Shown one piece after another: positions 51,801 through 58,602 of a DNA stretch of 64,000 nt. The position numbers and the translations under genes were made by a program. Within the stretch, counting starts at the first letter, position 1; each line of letters starts with the position of its first letter. The stretch is from JBBDIM01 sp040880405 (GTDB lineage: Bacteria > Planctomycetota > Planctomycetia > Pirellulales > Pirellulaceae), in contig JBBDIM010000144.1 of NCBI GenBank assembly GCA_040880405.1, positions 26,999-90,998 of the forward strand, in the 5' to 3' direction. The notes beneath the pieces are model-generated. The model ran no database searches. It had not been told where the DNA came from and was given only the letters and a program-made list of their open reading frames with translations.

Positions 51801-54109
51801 TGGAGATTATTGGCATGGACTTGTACCTTGAGGATGGTGGCAACTACAAGGCCGGTGCACCTGGCACTCCCGGTGGCGAACCATCTGCTGGTACAGCCTC
51901 TGCTGGTAACCTCGGCTTTACGACTACGTATTCTACTGAAGGTGTAAACGTCAACGTCAACACGGCGTTTAGAGATACCGTTATTCGAGTTGCAGGGGGC
52001 AGTACGGTCAGCATTTCGGGCGATGCGTCCGGTGGTGGTGGTGCGTTTAGTCTTTCGAATCTAGACATGGGAATCTCTAGTGGATTCATTGATACAGCCT
52101 ATCAAACCTCGGACTTTGACAGCGGAGCCCAGCGTTACTCCACCGCTGGTACCAGTTTGATTAGTGTTGGTTCCGAAAACTCGACTTTGGTCGGCAATGG
52201 AGCAGGTGGATTTACACTCAATTTGAATCTGCAACGGACATTAATCGATGCTTTGTTCCCTGTGGGTAGCATCGACATCGATCTCGATCTCTTGTTCAAT
52301 GCCACGATCGTCGCCACTGTCAATGGTGGAGCCGCCCCTCTGATGGGAACGTCCACTGGCGACCACAACAAACCGCTGGAAGATGGTTCCGGCGTATTTG
52401 TGACCGTGGTTAAGGATCCCACCGCGGTGAGTCCCAACAGTCACCTGACCGAACTCCCCGAGAGTCTGACTTGGACTGACGAGTGGGGCTCTGTGTGGGT
52501 TGAGGTTTGGGGCAATACGGCCGATGCCGCTGGGATTTATGGTGGGTATGCCGACATCGAATACAACTCCGATGTTTATACCGCGACCGAGTTCCAATAT
52601 GCTTCGAACTTTGATCTGGAGCGCTCCGGTAGTATCGACGACGCCGCCGGCACAATCACCGGATTGGGTAGCCGCTCCGCTACCTACGATCAAGGCAATG
52701 GCGGCTTCGTGCTGCTGGGCCGGGTTAAGCTGGAATCGCTGAGTGGGGATGGCATCGAGGTGGGTGTCGATCAGGACTTCACGCCGGAATCGCTGGGGCT
52801 GGAAGTCACCTCGGCTCGATTGGACTACACCGGGATCGGTTCGCTGGATACTCCGGTCGCCCAGGTTCCAAACGTGGAAGTTTGGGGAGTCGCTTACGAC
52901 ACCAATAACGACGGGCGAGTTGGCCTGGCGGACTTCACTCAGTTTATCTCCTCTTACGGGGCTTCGACCCTCACGGCGGACAATCCACTCGCCTCGGCCT
53001 TCGACTTCAATAACGATGGCAAGGTGGGCCTGGCTGACTTTACTTTCTTTATCCAGAACTACGGTGCGACCAAGGGTGGAGATCGCGAGCTGATCTATCC
53101 GGAGAACTTTGCCCAAACCTGGGTTGGTCAGCAGATTCAACTGGATGGTCCCGATTCTCTGCAGCAGGTGTTTGACGCCGCAGTGCAGGATTGGCAAGAT
53201 GCCTTGGGTTGGGATCATGTGGTTGATGTCCAATTGGTGGTCAATGATCTGCCTGGGAGCCAACTGGGTGAGGCCCAACTGGTTCAGTTGGATGCCGAGG
53301 GGCTGCCCGCCAAGGGGATCGTTACCATTGACAACGATGGTGCGGGCCTCGGTTGGTCTTCCGACTTGGTGGGTGGGCCGTCCGATGGTCAATACGACCT
53401 TTACACGGTGATCCTGCACGAACTGGGGCATGTCTTTGGCTTCATGCAGCAGTACTCCGGTTTCGGGGGCAACATTGTTACCGATGCCTTTGGCGGCAAG
53501 GATTACTACGGACACGACTTCATCGCCAAACTAGATGCCGCCGGACAGCACCTGGACGAGGTCGCTCATCCGGGCGATGTGATGAACGCCACGCTCGATC
53601 CGGGCGTCCGCAAGACGATCTCCGACTTGAACGTGCAGATTCTGCTGGCCGCTTACGACAACGCCAGCGGAGCGACGTTCAACTCCTCGACCGCCGCCTT
53701 GCACGCCATGTCAGTACCGACAGTCGGCAACGGGGAGTCGGAAGCGATTTCCGCGACGACCTCGGCCACGACCGTTTCACCCTCGGGGCCGATTGCTTCC
53801 GAGTTTGTCATGGGCGAAATCGCGGAACTGACTTCGGTCAGCGGCCGGACCGGAACCGCGGTGGTCATGCCGGAGATGCTGAGCTCGAAGCTACAGCAGA
53901 ATGGCTTGCGAGTTCATACGCGGAGCACCTTCGAAAGTGTGAACCGGCGGGACGACATCGATTCCGCGGTGGCCGAACTCGACTTTAACGATGTTTCGAG
54001 CCTGCTCGGTGCGACGGAGGACTCCACGGAGTTTGAAGTTGCTCGGACTGCGGACGCTGATGACGACCTGGACGATTTGTTCGCCACTTGGGGTGAGGAT
54101 CAGGTCTAA
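45803..54109 (+). CDS. Giant LEPR-XLL-type surface protein with cadherin-like repeats and degenerate matrixin domain (2768 aa)
   Basis: The largest protein in the window. After a basic N-terminus, LEIRNLLAA is at residues 32-40. Next come a beta domain, an EF-hand-type segment (FDANSDGKVDGTELGMMQ), Ig-like Big_3-type domains (AEAGSKVEFYNGAELLG), and about ten cadherin-like repeats with VGGNTGGAF-type cores and PEGD/DPEDD calcium-site patterns. A less defined part is followed by a cohesin-like domain at about 2200-2350 (LTWTDEWGSVWVEVW), a dockerin-like module at about 2361-2426 (DTNNDGRVGLADFTQFISSYG) and a matrixin-like domain with HELGHVFGF at 2539-2547. The third His of the zinc site is replaced by Gln, so this copy may be inactive. 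The tail is acidic. ATG at 45803 is chosen. Probably a calcium-dependent adhesin. Confidence 0.92.
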   Translation: MKNTILSRPASRTPSNSKRRSALRSSVQLETLEIRNLLAANTLAFVDNLSIEEEGDTRDLQLDITTSTSTLIGVRISGTSGDLDPDAAKIFNRDSETGEITTQITPYTSNKDVGGKTDSLVYFQVSGSQQFTIQVGGESGTGDFVAEVFMFGDSTGNGGVSENEYMRAVAAELQGRGVGNHNTAMYFQTTWGIDFNKSQFNGAFDANSDGKVDGTELGMMQANYQASLANGDNPIEIELVGDAEGPAVEVGVAVDNGEFDDDNVTNEIEDEDGNAIVGVAVDVSGIESLWVYLNDEVDSKIDLVSIAGGEINTLERAENEISFGFSILDLNNLLDSGTVVDTGSHTLTFLGTDALGNESTFEIDFEFDTVAPDVDDFFLDSDPVSDTGISDSDGITSNTTPTFVVEAEAGSKVEFYNGAELLGVGVESEDTPGLFTFTPGTGLAEGSHSITVEVTDLAGNVTDDTPPVAIVIDTIDPAAPGDFDLTNETLNNHLTDDNVADVTGSIANGGAGAQVSVLIDDVVIATVTADGSGNFTFEDIPLELGENELVFVAEDLAGNTSQAAFMVTRNTEPNINNQNFTVDENSEVGTVVDTVEADSGDGPTDILTYEIINATVNYEGAFAIDSATGEITVADSSLLDFEEQPVITLTVRITDSLGDGEGNAGLVQEAVITIALNDVNEAPSIENLTIDDILANTTDPAFEHSPAGTVIGMIPIADPDVDDESFTFNIVSGNTGGAFEIVTVEVDGEYFGEIRVVDPTALDFATNPTFDLVVTVTDSGGPDGVGNEITSDPINVVINLRDVIQNQTLDSIAENPIGGPAETEVGDVVGQITSPDFDYSDYSFEIVGGNTGGAFVIDANGVITVANADPSVLDFEGNPLFELEIEVTDTGAPSISPYTVTVSIGLLDRNDVPTVDQAALDALDVTTFENIADPAPGFEAELDVVVDLDGYFNAADASQSLTYEIVGGNTGDAFAINGDNEIVINNPEALDFETSPVFTLTIRATDDGDNPAPLFVDGTLTITLENLNELPVADGDEITLDEPILFMDVEVGTGEEDDVVGNVGLVDPEGDTLTYTFVPGGTGDAYFSIDSNGDIILENPLPDDWDPEETSREYTLIFDLADDNNLGLANGVKTAEGVVVTFTVTKNQPPEFVSPVETEFSISENVDGSVEDGDDLSPVLVIEATDPEDDTITYSVAPNASFSDSGLAGLFEVVEDAGVYRLVVADAANLRYNDVNDLGAVDGAFDVDLVANDGFNETRMTITITVVDENDQPEFEQPVAGSITIEELVQHADDANNNIQVGDVVYDLTGAFSDVDVSDTLTYSIVATYATGDEDLDLSGAFVIDGNHVEIADATLINFEALPEGSITLTILADDGNGGTVTGDIVIDVLDQNELPTVDEPIDPVNIQFSDVEDFEDGDPSVEVGHIDDVLTLLDPEGDDITFDPVTGGSGDGIFAIDANGVISQVGEVDLQGGVSATFELWFHIEDDNSNPLNSEDLGFGPYTLTIVVTANLPPVITSPDTFEINQGIGVGEDVEGFAVTATDEDGPGPISFSLVDDGNGTFEIDGTTGVITVVDRTYLESLDVAVTPSFTIIVAASDGEISTTQEITVEVENLPPFLVEEPAEISIHVNEGDVTWNGSTDFYTERFSNDDFNFRAQFGDLEGDEFELHVANATDLQDSDYIQSISYDNDTNELVVTFVHYSASQNRSAVVVELVAEDGNGVSAEPLLVDLSVNAEQTIDLRLIPVLMPSDDATALGGVSPGNLPISIDRLADEQTFVVEIWVNDTYTDLEAAIDRYYALGISFAVLNFDFDTEYLIANKAFVPSVLRPPGVNPATDNATGKITSVGAWNSLPDLENDPNPPNPDILIGANGEFVRIGYLEFTVREDADSNGQLLSDLLTIDFDADTTQFNHLPQPTSGPRNAINPSQIKVTMPELEIVDAMKFSVDLSESKVVVPTGPTGGKINGAEIAGQSGTGSSTAVSGDIYIVLEGDPNNPSAMEIIGMDLYLEDGGNYKAGAPGTPGGEPSAGTASAGNLGFTTTYSTEGVNVNVNTAFRDTVIRVAGGSTVSISGDASGGGGAFSLSNLDMGISSGFIDTAYQTSDFDSGAQRYSTAGTSLISVGSENSTLVGNGAGGFTLNLNLQRTLIDALFPVGSIDIDLDLLFNATIVATVNGGAAPLMGTSTGDHNKPLEDGSGVFVTVVKDPTAVSPNSHLTELPESLTWTDEWGSVWVEVWGNTADAAGIYGGYADIEYNSDVYTATEFQYASNFDLERSGSIDDAAGTITGLGSRSATYDQGNGGFVLLGRVKLESLSGDGIEVGVDQDFTPESLGLEVTSARLDYTGIGSLDTPVAQVPNVEVWGVAYDTNNDGRVGLADFTQFISSYGASTLTADNPLASAFDFNNDGKVGLADFTFFIQNYGATKGGDRELIYPENFAQTWVGQQIQLDGPDSLQQVFDAAVQDWQDALGWDHVVDVQLVVNDLPGSQLGEAQLVQLDAEGLPAKGIVTIDNDGAGLGWSSDLVGGPSDGQYDLYTVILHELGHVFGFMQQYSGFGGNIVTDAFGGKDYYGHDFIAKLDAAGQHLDEVAHPGDVMNATLDPGVRKTISDLNVQILLAAYDNASGATFNSSTAALHAMSVPTVGNGESEAISATTSATTVSPSGPIASEFVMGEIAELTSVSGRTGTAVVMPEMLSSKLQQNGLRVHTRSTFESVNRRDDIDSAVAELDFNDVSSLLGATEDSTEFEVARTADADDDLDDLFATWGEDQV

Positions 54110-54188
54110 TCGCGACGGAAGTTTAATCCACCCACTCGCGCTGGCTTGGTTCAGTGTTCCCGGTTGAACCAAGCTCAGCTCACGAGAG

Positions 54189-54222
54189 CGAAAACACCAC
54201 GTTGCAAGACGTGGTGTTTTCG
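54189..54222. terminator. Hairpin terminator after the giant gene
   Basis: CGAAAACACCACGT at 54189-54202 pairs perfectly with ACGTGGTGTTTTCG at 54209-54222 around TGCAAG. The stem has T-rich sequence on its 3' side. It ends the 2768-residue protein gene. Confidence 0.88.
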
Positions 54223-54242
54223 TGTTGTGGGGGTTCGGATTG

Positions 54243-54317
54243 TTTTAGCCACAGAGGGCACAGAGGAGAAGATGGATGAAATATCTCTCTGTGACCTCGG
54301 TGCCCTCTGTGGCTAAA
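54243..54317. repeat. CACAGAGG-type inverted repeat with short core
   Basis: The left arm TTTTAGCCACAGAGGGCACA starts at 54243 and the right arm ending GCCCTCTGTGGCTAAA stops near 54316. A core of about 25 bases lies between. The arms are almost complementary, so the RNA or single strand could fold as one long hairpin. Related copies are at 5919-5990, 13163-13528 and 63763-63959. Together with the preceding terminator and 200 further featureless bases it fills the gap before the M24 peptidase gene. Confidence 0.88.
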
Positions 54318-54531
54318 TCCGTTTCCGGAAGAGGCGTTGCCGAACTCCAAGCCAACTCCACCTAAATTCGTCTCGATGGATGGCGGTGTGAGAAAGCGAG
54401 GTCCCCACTTTTCAGTTGGTGGCGTGGATGTTAGCCTTGCGGCAGAACAGTGCCCGGCAAATCGCCGGATGATCTCGTCCCAGCGATGACTTCCCCCACC
54501 CGAATATCGATCGATTGCAAGGAGTGCCCCC

Positions 54532-55641
54532 ATGCCGGACCTGGAAATCCAAGTCGAGGCCTGCCGTGGCCGTCAGCGGCGTTTATTGGAAGCGCTAGGT
54601 GAAAAACAGCTCGACGCCTTTGTCGTGACGCAAACCGAGCATGTCCAGTGGTTGGCTGGTCCTCGTTTCGCTTGGACCTACAGTCCCGCCGCCGTGTTAT
54701 TCGCCGATGGCGCGCTAACCCTGGTCGCCCCCAACGAACCGCCCGCCGTGGCCGCCGCGGACGAAGTCCGGACCTACGAGGCCCAGTGGCTCTGCACCTT
54801 GCGCAACGACCAACGGGCCGCTTCCAGCGAAGTCGTGCGGTCGATCCTGCGTGACCGTCCCGATGCGAAGCGGTTGGGGGTGGAGTTCTCCTCGTTTCCA
54901 CAGCACCTAGCGGGAAGTCTGGACGCGGACTTGGCCGATATCGAACCGACGCTCTACCGACTCCGCCGCCGCAAGGACGCCGATGAACTGGCGCGGATTC
55001 AAATGGCGATTTCCGCGACCGAGCAAATGTATCTGAAGGCGAGAGAGATGATTCGGCCCGGGGTGAATGAGTTGGATGTCTTCAACGAATTGCAGTCGAC
55101 CGCCGTGCGGCAATTTGGTGAGTACCTGACCGGCACCGGGAACGATTATGCGTGTGGCGAGAAGGGTGGCCCCGCGCGGGACCGGCGAATCGAGGATGGC
55201 GAGCTTTACACGTTGGACCTGGGGCCCGCGTATCGCGGTTACTTCGCCGACAACTCCCGCTCCATCGCCGTGAACGGGAAGCCGACCGACATCCAACTGG
55301 AGGCGTGGCACAAGGTGATGGAGGTGTTCACGTTGGTCGAATCAAGCGTCAAACCAGGCGTCAGTTGCAAGCAACTGTTCCACCAGGTGGACGACCTATT
55401 GGCCGAAGCGAAGGTGGGAGTATTCGACCATCACCTGGGTCATGGCATCGGGCTGTATCCGCACGAGGCCCCGCATCTCAATTCCCAATGGGATGACGTC
55501 TTCGAAGAGGGAGATGTCTTCACTTGCGAGCCTGGCTTGTACGCCCCGGAACTGCGGTTTGGGATGCGGCTGGAGAACAATTATCTGGTGACCGCCGATG
55601 GGGTGGAGAATCTTTCCCCCTTCATGATGGAGCTGGCGTAA
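54532..55641 (+). CDS. M24 family Xaa-Pro-type aminopeptidase
   Basis: A 369-residue M24 peptidase with the creatinase-like N-terminal domain (residues of about 10-140) and pita-bread catalytic domain. All five metal ligands can be placed: Asp229 (YTLDLG), Asp240 (YFADNSR), His304 (HHLGHGIGLYPHE), Glu333 (FTCEPGLY) and Glu348 (GMRLENNYLV). Such enzymes use two Mn or Co ions to remove N-terminal residues next to proline. There is no signal peptide, so it is cytoplasmic. The gene ends 6 bases before the end of the convergent YqgE gene. A proline dipeptidase activity is equally possible. Confidence 0.94.
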   Translation: MPDLEIQVEACRGRQRRLLEALGEKQLDAFVVTQTEHVQWLAGPRFAWTYSPAAVLFADGALTLVAPNEPPAVAAADEVRTYEAQWLCTLRNDQRAASSEVVRSILRDRPDAKRLGVEFSSFPQHLAGSLDADLADIEPTLYRLRRRKDADELARIQMAISATEQMYLKAREMIRPGVNELDVFNELQSTAVRQFGEYLTGTGNDYACGEKGGPARDRRIEDGELYTLDLGPAYRGYFADNSRSIAVNGKPTDIQLEAWHKVMEVFTLVESSVKPGVSCKQLFHQVDDLLAEAKVGVFDHHLGHGIGLYPHEAPHLNSQWDDVFEEGDVFTCEPGLYAPELRFGMRLENNYLVTADGVENLSPFMMELA

Positions 55642-55647
55642 GCGTCG

Positions 55648-56202
55648 CTAGTTCAAGCTGGGATCGTCCGGCATGTTTTTTAGGTGGAGCGAGTCTTGGA
55701 TGATGGAGGCACCGACATTGCCGGTGACCATTTTCCAGAGATTATCGCAGTCGAGTTCGAAGATATGCTTGGGCTGAGCTGGCAAGGTAAGCCAGCCCCC
55801 CACTTCCATCTCCGCTTCCAATTGCTGAGCACCCCAGCCGGAATAGCCCAAGAACAGCCGATACGGCTGGCGTCGGTCATGCACGATCGATTCCAGGTGG
55901 TCCTTGTCGGTGGCGAAATAGACCCCGGGGACCGGCTCAATCTCGCCATGCTCGGGAACCGTATGGACCGCCATCAACGGCCCTTGGACCGGGCCGCCGA
56001 GGTAAACCGGCGTGGTGTCGTCGACCGTCTCATGAGAGACCTGCTCCCAGATCTGAGCCACTGTGATCTCCGAAGGGCGGGTCAGGACCAGTCCCAAAGC
56101 GCCATCCTCGTCATGCTGGATCATGAGGACGACGGTTCGGTTGAAATTCGGATCGGGCAGATAAGGGGATGCGATCAGCAGTTTACCGGCCAGATATTCC
56201 AT
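55648..56202 (-). CDS. YqgE/AlgH family protein (UPF0301)
   Basis: A 184-residue protein of the YqgE/AlgH family: MEYLAGKLLIASPYLPDPNF, then VVLMIQHDEDGALGLVLTRP, VYLGGPVQ and LFLGYSGWGAQQLEAEM, all conserved blocks. The family has a single alpha/beta fold and no established enzymatic activity; AlgH in Pseudomonas was linked to alginate gene control. A TTG three codons upstream (56211) is an alternative start. A 69-bp segment shared with the upstream region of the KAS-III gene lies just ahead (56227-56295). Confidence 0.94.
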   Translation of the reverse strand: MEYLAGKLLIASPYLPDPNFNRTVVLMIQHDEDGALGLVLTRPSEITVAQIWEQVSHETVDDTTPVYLGGPVQGPLMAVHTVPEHGEIEPVPGVYFATDKDHLESIVHDRRQPYRLFLGYSGWGAQQLEAEMEVGGWLTLPAQPKHIFELDCDNLWKMVTGNVGASIIQDSLHLKNMPDDPSLN

Positions 56203-56226
56203 GGTTACCAACTCGGGGGGAAGACG

Positions 56227-56295
56227 TTTTTAGTGCGCCTAACATAACTCAACAAGGAACGCCTTACACGAGGGAATCAGGCATGTGAGCGAGGT
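56227..56295 (-). repeat. Shared leader element, copy 1 (upstream of the YqgE gene)
   Basis: A 69-base segment matches 57373-57441 in 54 of 69 positions without gaps (manual count). Read toward the gene it contains CGAGGGAAT in complement, ends GGCGCACTAAAAA, and stops 24 bases before the ATG. Placement relative to the start codon is nearly identical for both genes, which suggests a promoter or 5' leader with a common regulator. Confidence 0.75.
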
Positions 56296-56345
56296 TAGGG
56301 ATCGTTAAACACTACCGACCGGCGTGTGGCAATCGATCATCCGAA

Positions 56346-57350
56346 TCAGTGGGGTGGCCCAGCTTGCCACACGCATCCGCCCCAAGACCAGCCCACGCCA
56401 AATCCAACTAGCAAATGCTTTGAGTTGGGCGTAAGGCGTTGTTGGCGGCGAAGGTCGTGGATCAGAATCGGGATGGTGGCCGAGACCGTGTTGCCGTAGT
56501 TTTCCAAGGCGATCGGCATCCGCTGTTCGTCGACGCCCAACCGCTCTTGAAGCTGTTCCAGCATTTTACGCGTTGCTTGATGGAAGAGATAGAGATCGAT
56601 CTCCGCTTCGGGGATCTCGGCCGCGGCCAGGATATTCGCGACCAATTGCGGAATCGCCCCCACGGTGAAGCTGATCAGGCTGGGGCCATCCATGTAGAGG
56701 CGACTGTCCCACCGTTTACGATGTCGCGGTTGATGAGCATCCTCGGCGGGACGCGCACCCCCGTCGGTCACCATCAAGGTATCGGCCCCGCTGCCATCGG
56801 TGCCAAACTGGAAACCTGACAAAGTTGGCTCGTCCCTGGCCTCAATCAAAGTGGCGGCGGCCCCATCGCCAAAAATCGTCCGCAAGCTGCGGTCGTCCGG
56901 ATCGATGTACTTGGAATAGGTCTCGGCCGTGATAAACAGCACGCGGCGGGCGACTCCGGTCCGAATCAGGCCATCGGCTAGCGAGAGCCCATAGATGAAC
57001 CCGGAGCAGCCAAGGTTGAAGTCCAAGGCACCGCAGGAGGTGGGCAGACCGAGACGCTGCTGCAAGAGGCAAGCGGTGGTAGGAAGTGGGTAATCGGGCG
57101 TTTGGGTACAAAAGAGCAGGAAATCAATCGAAGCGGGATCGATATCATGCTCGTGAAACAGCCGATTCGCCGCTTCGAATCCGAGATCCGAGGCGCATTG
57201 ACCTGGCGCGGCGATATGACGCTGCATGATGCCGGTCTTCGCCTGGATCAGGTTCATGTCCCAACTGGGGTTTTCTTCTTGAAGCTGCTGATTGGTTTCA
57301 ACTCGCTCTGGAAGATAGATGGAAATGGGCCCGAGGAAAGCGTATTTCAC
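56346..57350 (-). CDS. Beta-ketoacyl-ACP synthase III family protein
   Basis: A 334-residue thiolase-fold KAS-III enzyme. The catalytic triad is visible: Cys115 in NLGCSGFIYGL, His257 in LFHQATRKM and Asn287 in ENYGNTVSATIP. FabH condenses acetyl-CoA with malonyl-ACP to start fatty-acid synthesis; homologues act in specialised lipid or polyketide pathways. The gene stands alone without fab genes, and the GGGCVW region is followed by a short Pro/His tail, so a specialised function is possible. Its upstream leader shares 69 bases with that of the YqgE gene. Confidence 0.93.
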   Translation of the reverse strand: MKYAFLGPISIYLPERVETNQQLQEENPSWDMNLIQAKTGIMQRHIAAPGQCASDLGFEAANRLFHEHDIDPASIDFLLFCTQTPDYPLPTTACLLQQRLGLPTSCGALDFNLGCSGFIYGLSLADGLIRTGVARRVLFITAETYSKYIDPDDRSLRTIFGDGAAATLIEARDEPTLSGFQFGTDGSGADTLMVTDGGARPAEDAHQPRHRKRWDSRLYMDGPSLISFTVGAIPQLVANILAAAEIPEAEIDLYLFHQATRKMLEQLQERLGVDEQRMPIALENYGNTVSATIPILIHDLRRQQRLTPNSKHLLVGFGVGWSWGGCVWQAGPPH

Positions 57351-57753
57351 GTACCTTGCTCTTGATCTGGTATTTTTAGTGCGCCCAACTTAACCCAATA
57401 AACAACGATTTTCCCGAGGGAATTAGGCCGATGAGTGAGGTGTATGTTAGGGGTTCTCAAAATCGACGCCGGAAAAGCTCGCCTCGGCTCCGCTGGAGGG
57501 TCATCGCTTGCGGCCCGGTCTTCTGCCGTAAATGGTTTAGAAACCAGAGCTTATCAATTCTTTCGGATTGGCGGAACCCAGACTAGGAAAATCGGATTCT
57601 GTTCTTGGCCGGAGAGGTAGGTAAAGGGCGGGGTTGTACGGCGTGAGATCAGAGGCAGGCGGAAACCCCGCACCCTTAATGGTTCCCGGGGTTTGCTTTA
57701 ACTTGTTATTAATTAACAGGTTGCGTGCGGAATTCGGCCAGCTCGTTGGCCGA
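57351..57753. other. Intergenic region with leader copy 2
   Basis: The left part, 57373-57441, is the second copy of the shared leader element. From 57442 to 57753 no gene or clear signal is seen; an AT-rich run (TTGTTATTAATTAACA) at about 57702-57718 lies just after the end of the DUF4198 gene. Short open frames on both strands lack protein-like features. Confidence 0.5.
57373..57441 (-). repeat. Shared leader element, copy 2 (upstream of the KAS-III gene)
   Basis: The partner of 56227-56295. The first 13 bases on the plus strand (TTTTTAGTGCGCC) and the block CGAGGGAAT are identical in both copies, and the rest differs mainly by transitions. It ends 22 bases before the KAS-III ATG. Confidence 0.75.
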
Positions 57754-58548
57754 TTACTCCTGGCAGCAGGGGCAAACTTCCGGGACAAAGATCGTGAGCG
57801 TCGCGGAATACGCGGTCGCTTCAAATCCCTCTCCACTGGCTTCCGGTTCTCGGTGATGGACCACCGCGAGGTATTGGTCGCCGGTTTTCGGAGTAAAGCT
57901 GGCTCGGCCTTCCTCGTCGGTCTTGCGCTCGTAGTTTTCATCGAAGCCCTCTTTCAGCGTCTCGCTGCGAGGAACGAAGGACACAGTGGCTCCCGCGAGT
58001 GGCTTCCCATGCAGCAGCAGTTGAACCGCGATCTCCTGGCCAGGCCCCATCGGCGTAACCGGATTGAGCGTGGGGACGAGTTCGAGGGGGTGGCCGAGCG
58101 GCTTCTCGAATCCAGGGGAAGTGAAGCTGACGTTATCCAGGCTGTCGCTGACAACGAAGTAGGTCTTCCCGCTCTTCAAGGCTCGGATCGCCTTGCCGTG
58201 GTTCACCACCTTATCCAAGGTGTGGACCGCCAGGTACAAGCCCGGCTCCGCACCGACGAACTTGGCTTTCCAGTAGCCTTCCTTGGGGGCATAGCCGGTA
58301 TCGACAACGCTCGGCTTGAGATCGTAATCTTGGCCGTTGGGAGCGATCACGCTGAGCGTACACGACTCCAGGTCGATCTTGCTGGCAAGCTTGAAGTCGC
58401 GGTGATCGTTGCCGTGATTGCCCAGTTTGAGATCGACGTAAATCGCATCGCCGGTCCGGACCAGGTTGGTGTTGGTCTCGACCCAGGTATCGTGGGCCAA
58501 GCTGGGGGACGTTAGGAGGGCAAGGGTCAGCAGAGTTCGCAGAATCAT
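57754..58548 (-). CDS. DUF4198 secreted protein
   Basis: A 264-residue exported protein. A signal peptide covers residues 1-18 (LRTLLTLALLTSPSLAHDTW). The start HDTWVETNTNLVRTGDAIYV and the Ig-like C-terminal segment with KTDEEGRASFTPKTGDQYL are typical of DUF4198 proteins, some of which belong to nickel or cobalt uptake systems. The C-terminus has a CPCC motif that could bind metal. The gene lies 54 bases downstream of the DUF1559 gene on the same strand. A Cys-rich exported protein is encoded further upstream. A role in metal handling is a fair guess, not shown. Confidence 0.9.
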   Translation of the reverse strand: MILRTLLTLALLTSPSLAHDTWVETNTNLVRTGDAIYVDLKLGNHGNDHRDFKLASKIDLESCTLSVIAPNGQDYDLKPSVVDTGYAPKEGYWKAKFVGAEPGLYLAVHTLDKVVNHGKAIRALKSGKTYFVVSDSLDNVSFTSPGFEKPLGHPLELVPTLNPVTPMGPGQEIAVQLLLHGKPLAGATVSFVPRSETLKEGFDENYERKTDEEGRASFTPKTGDQYLAVVHHREPEASGEGFEATAYSATLTIFVPEVCPCCQE

Positions 58549-58602
58549 GTTTGAATATCACTTTCGTTCTGAGGTGAATTTGTTGAAATTGAACCCTTTA
58601 GT

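Noticed and set aside
52241..53515. Antisense open frame of about 420 codons
   Set aside because: It lies within the giant surface-protein gene and reflects its GC-rich third codon positions; the translation is rich in Gly, Arg and His with no domain.
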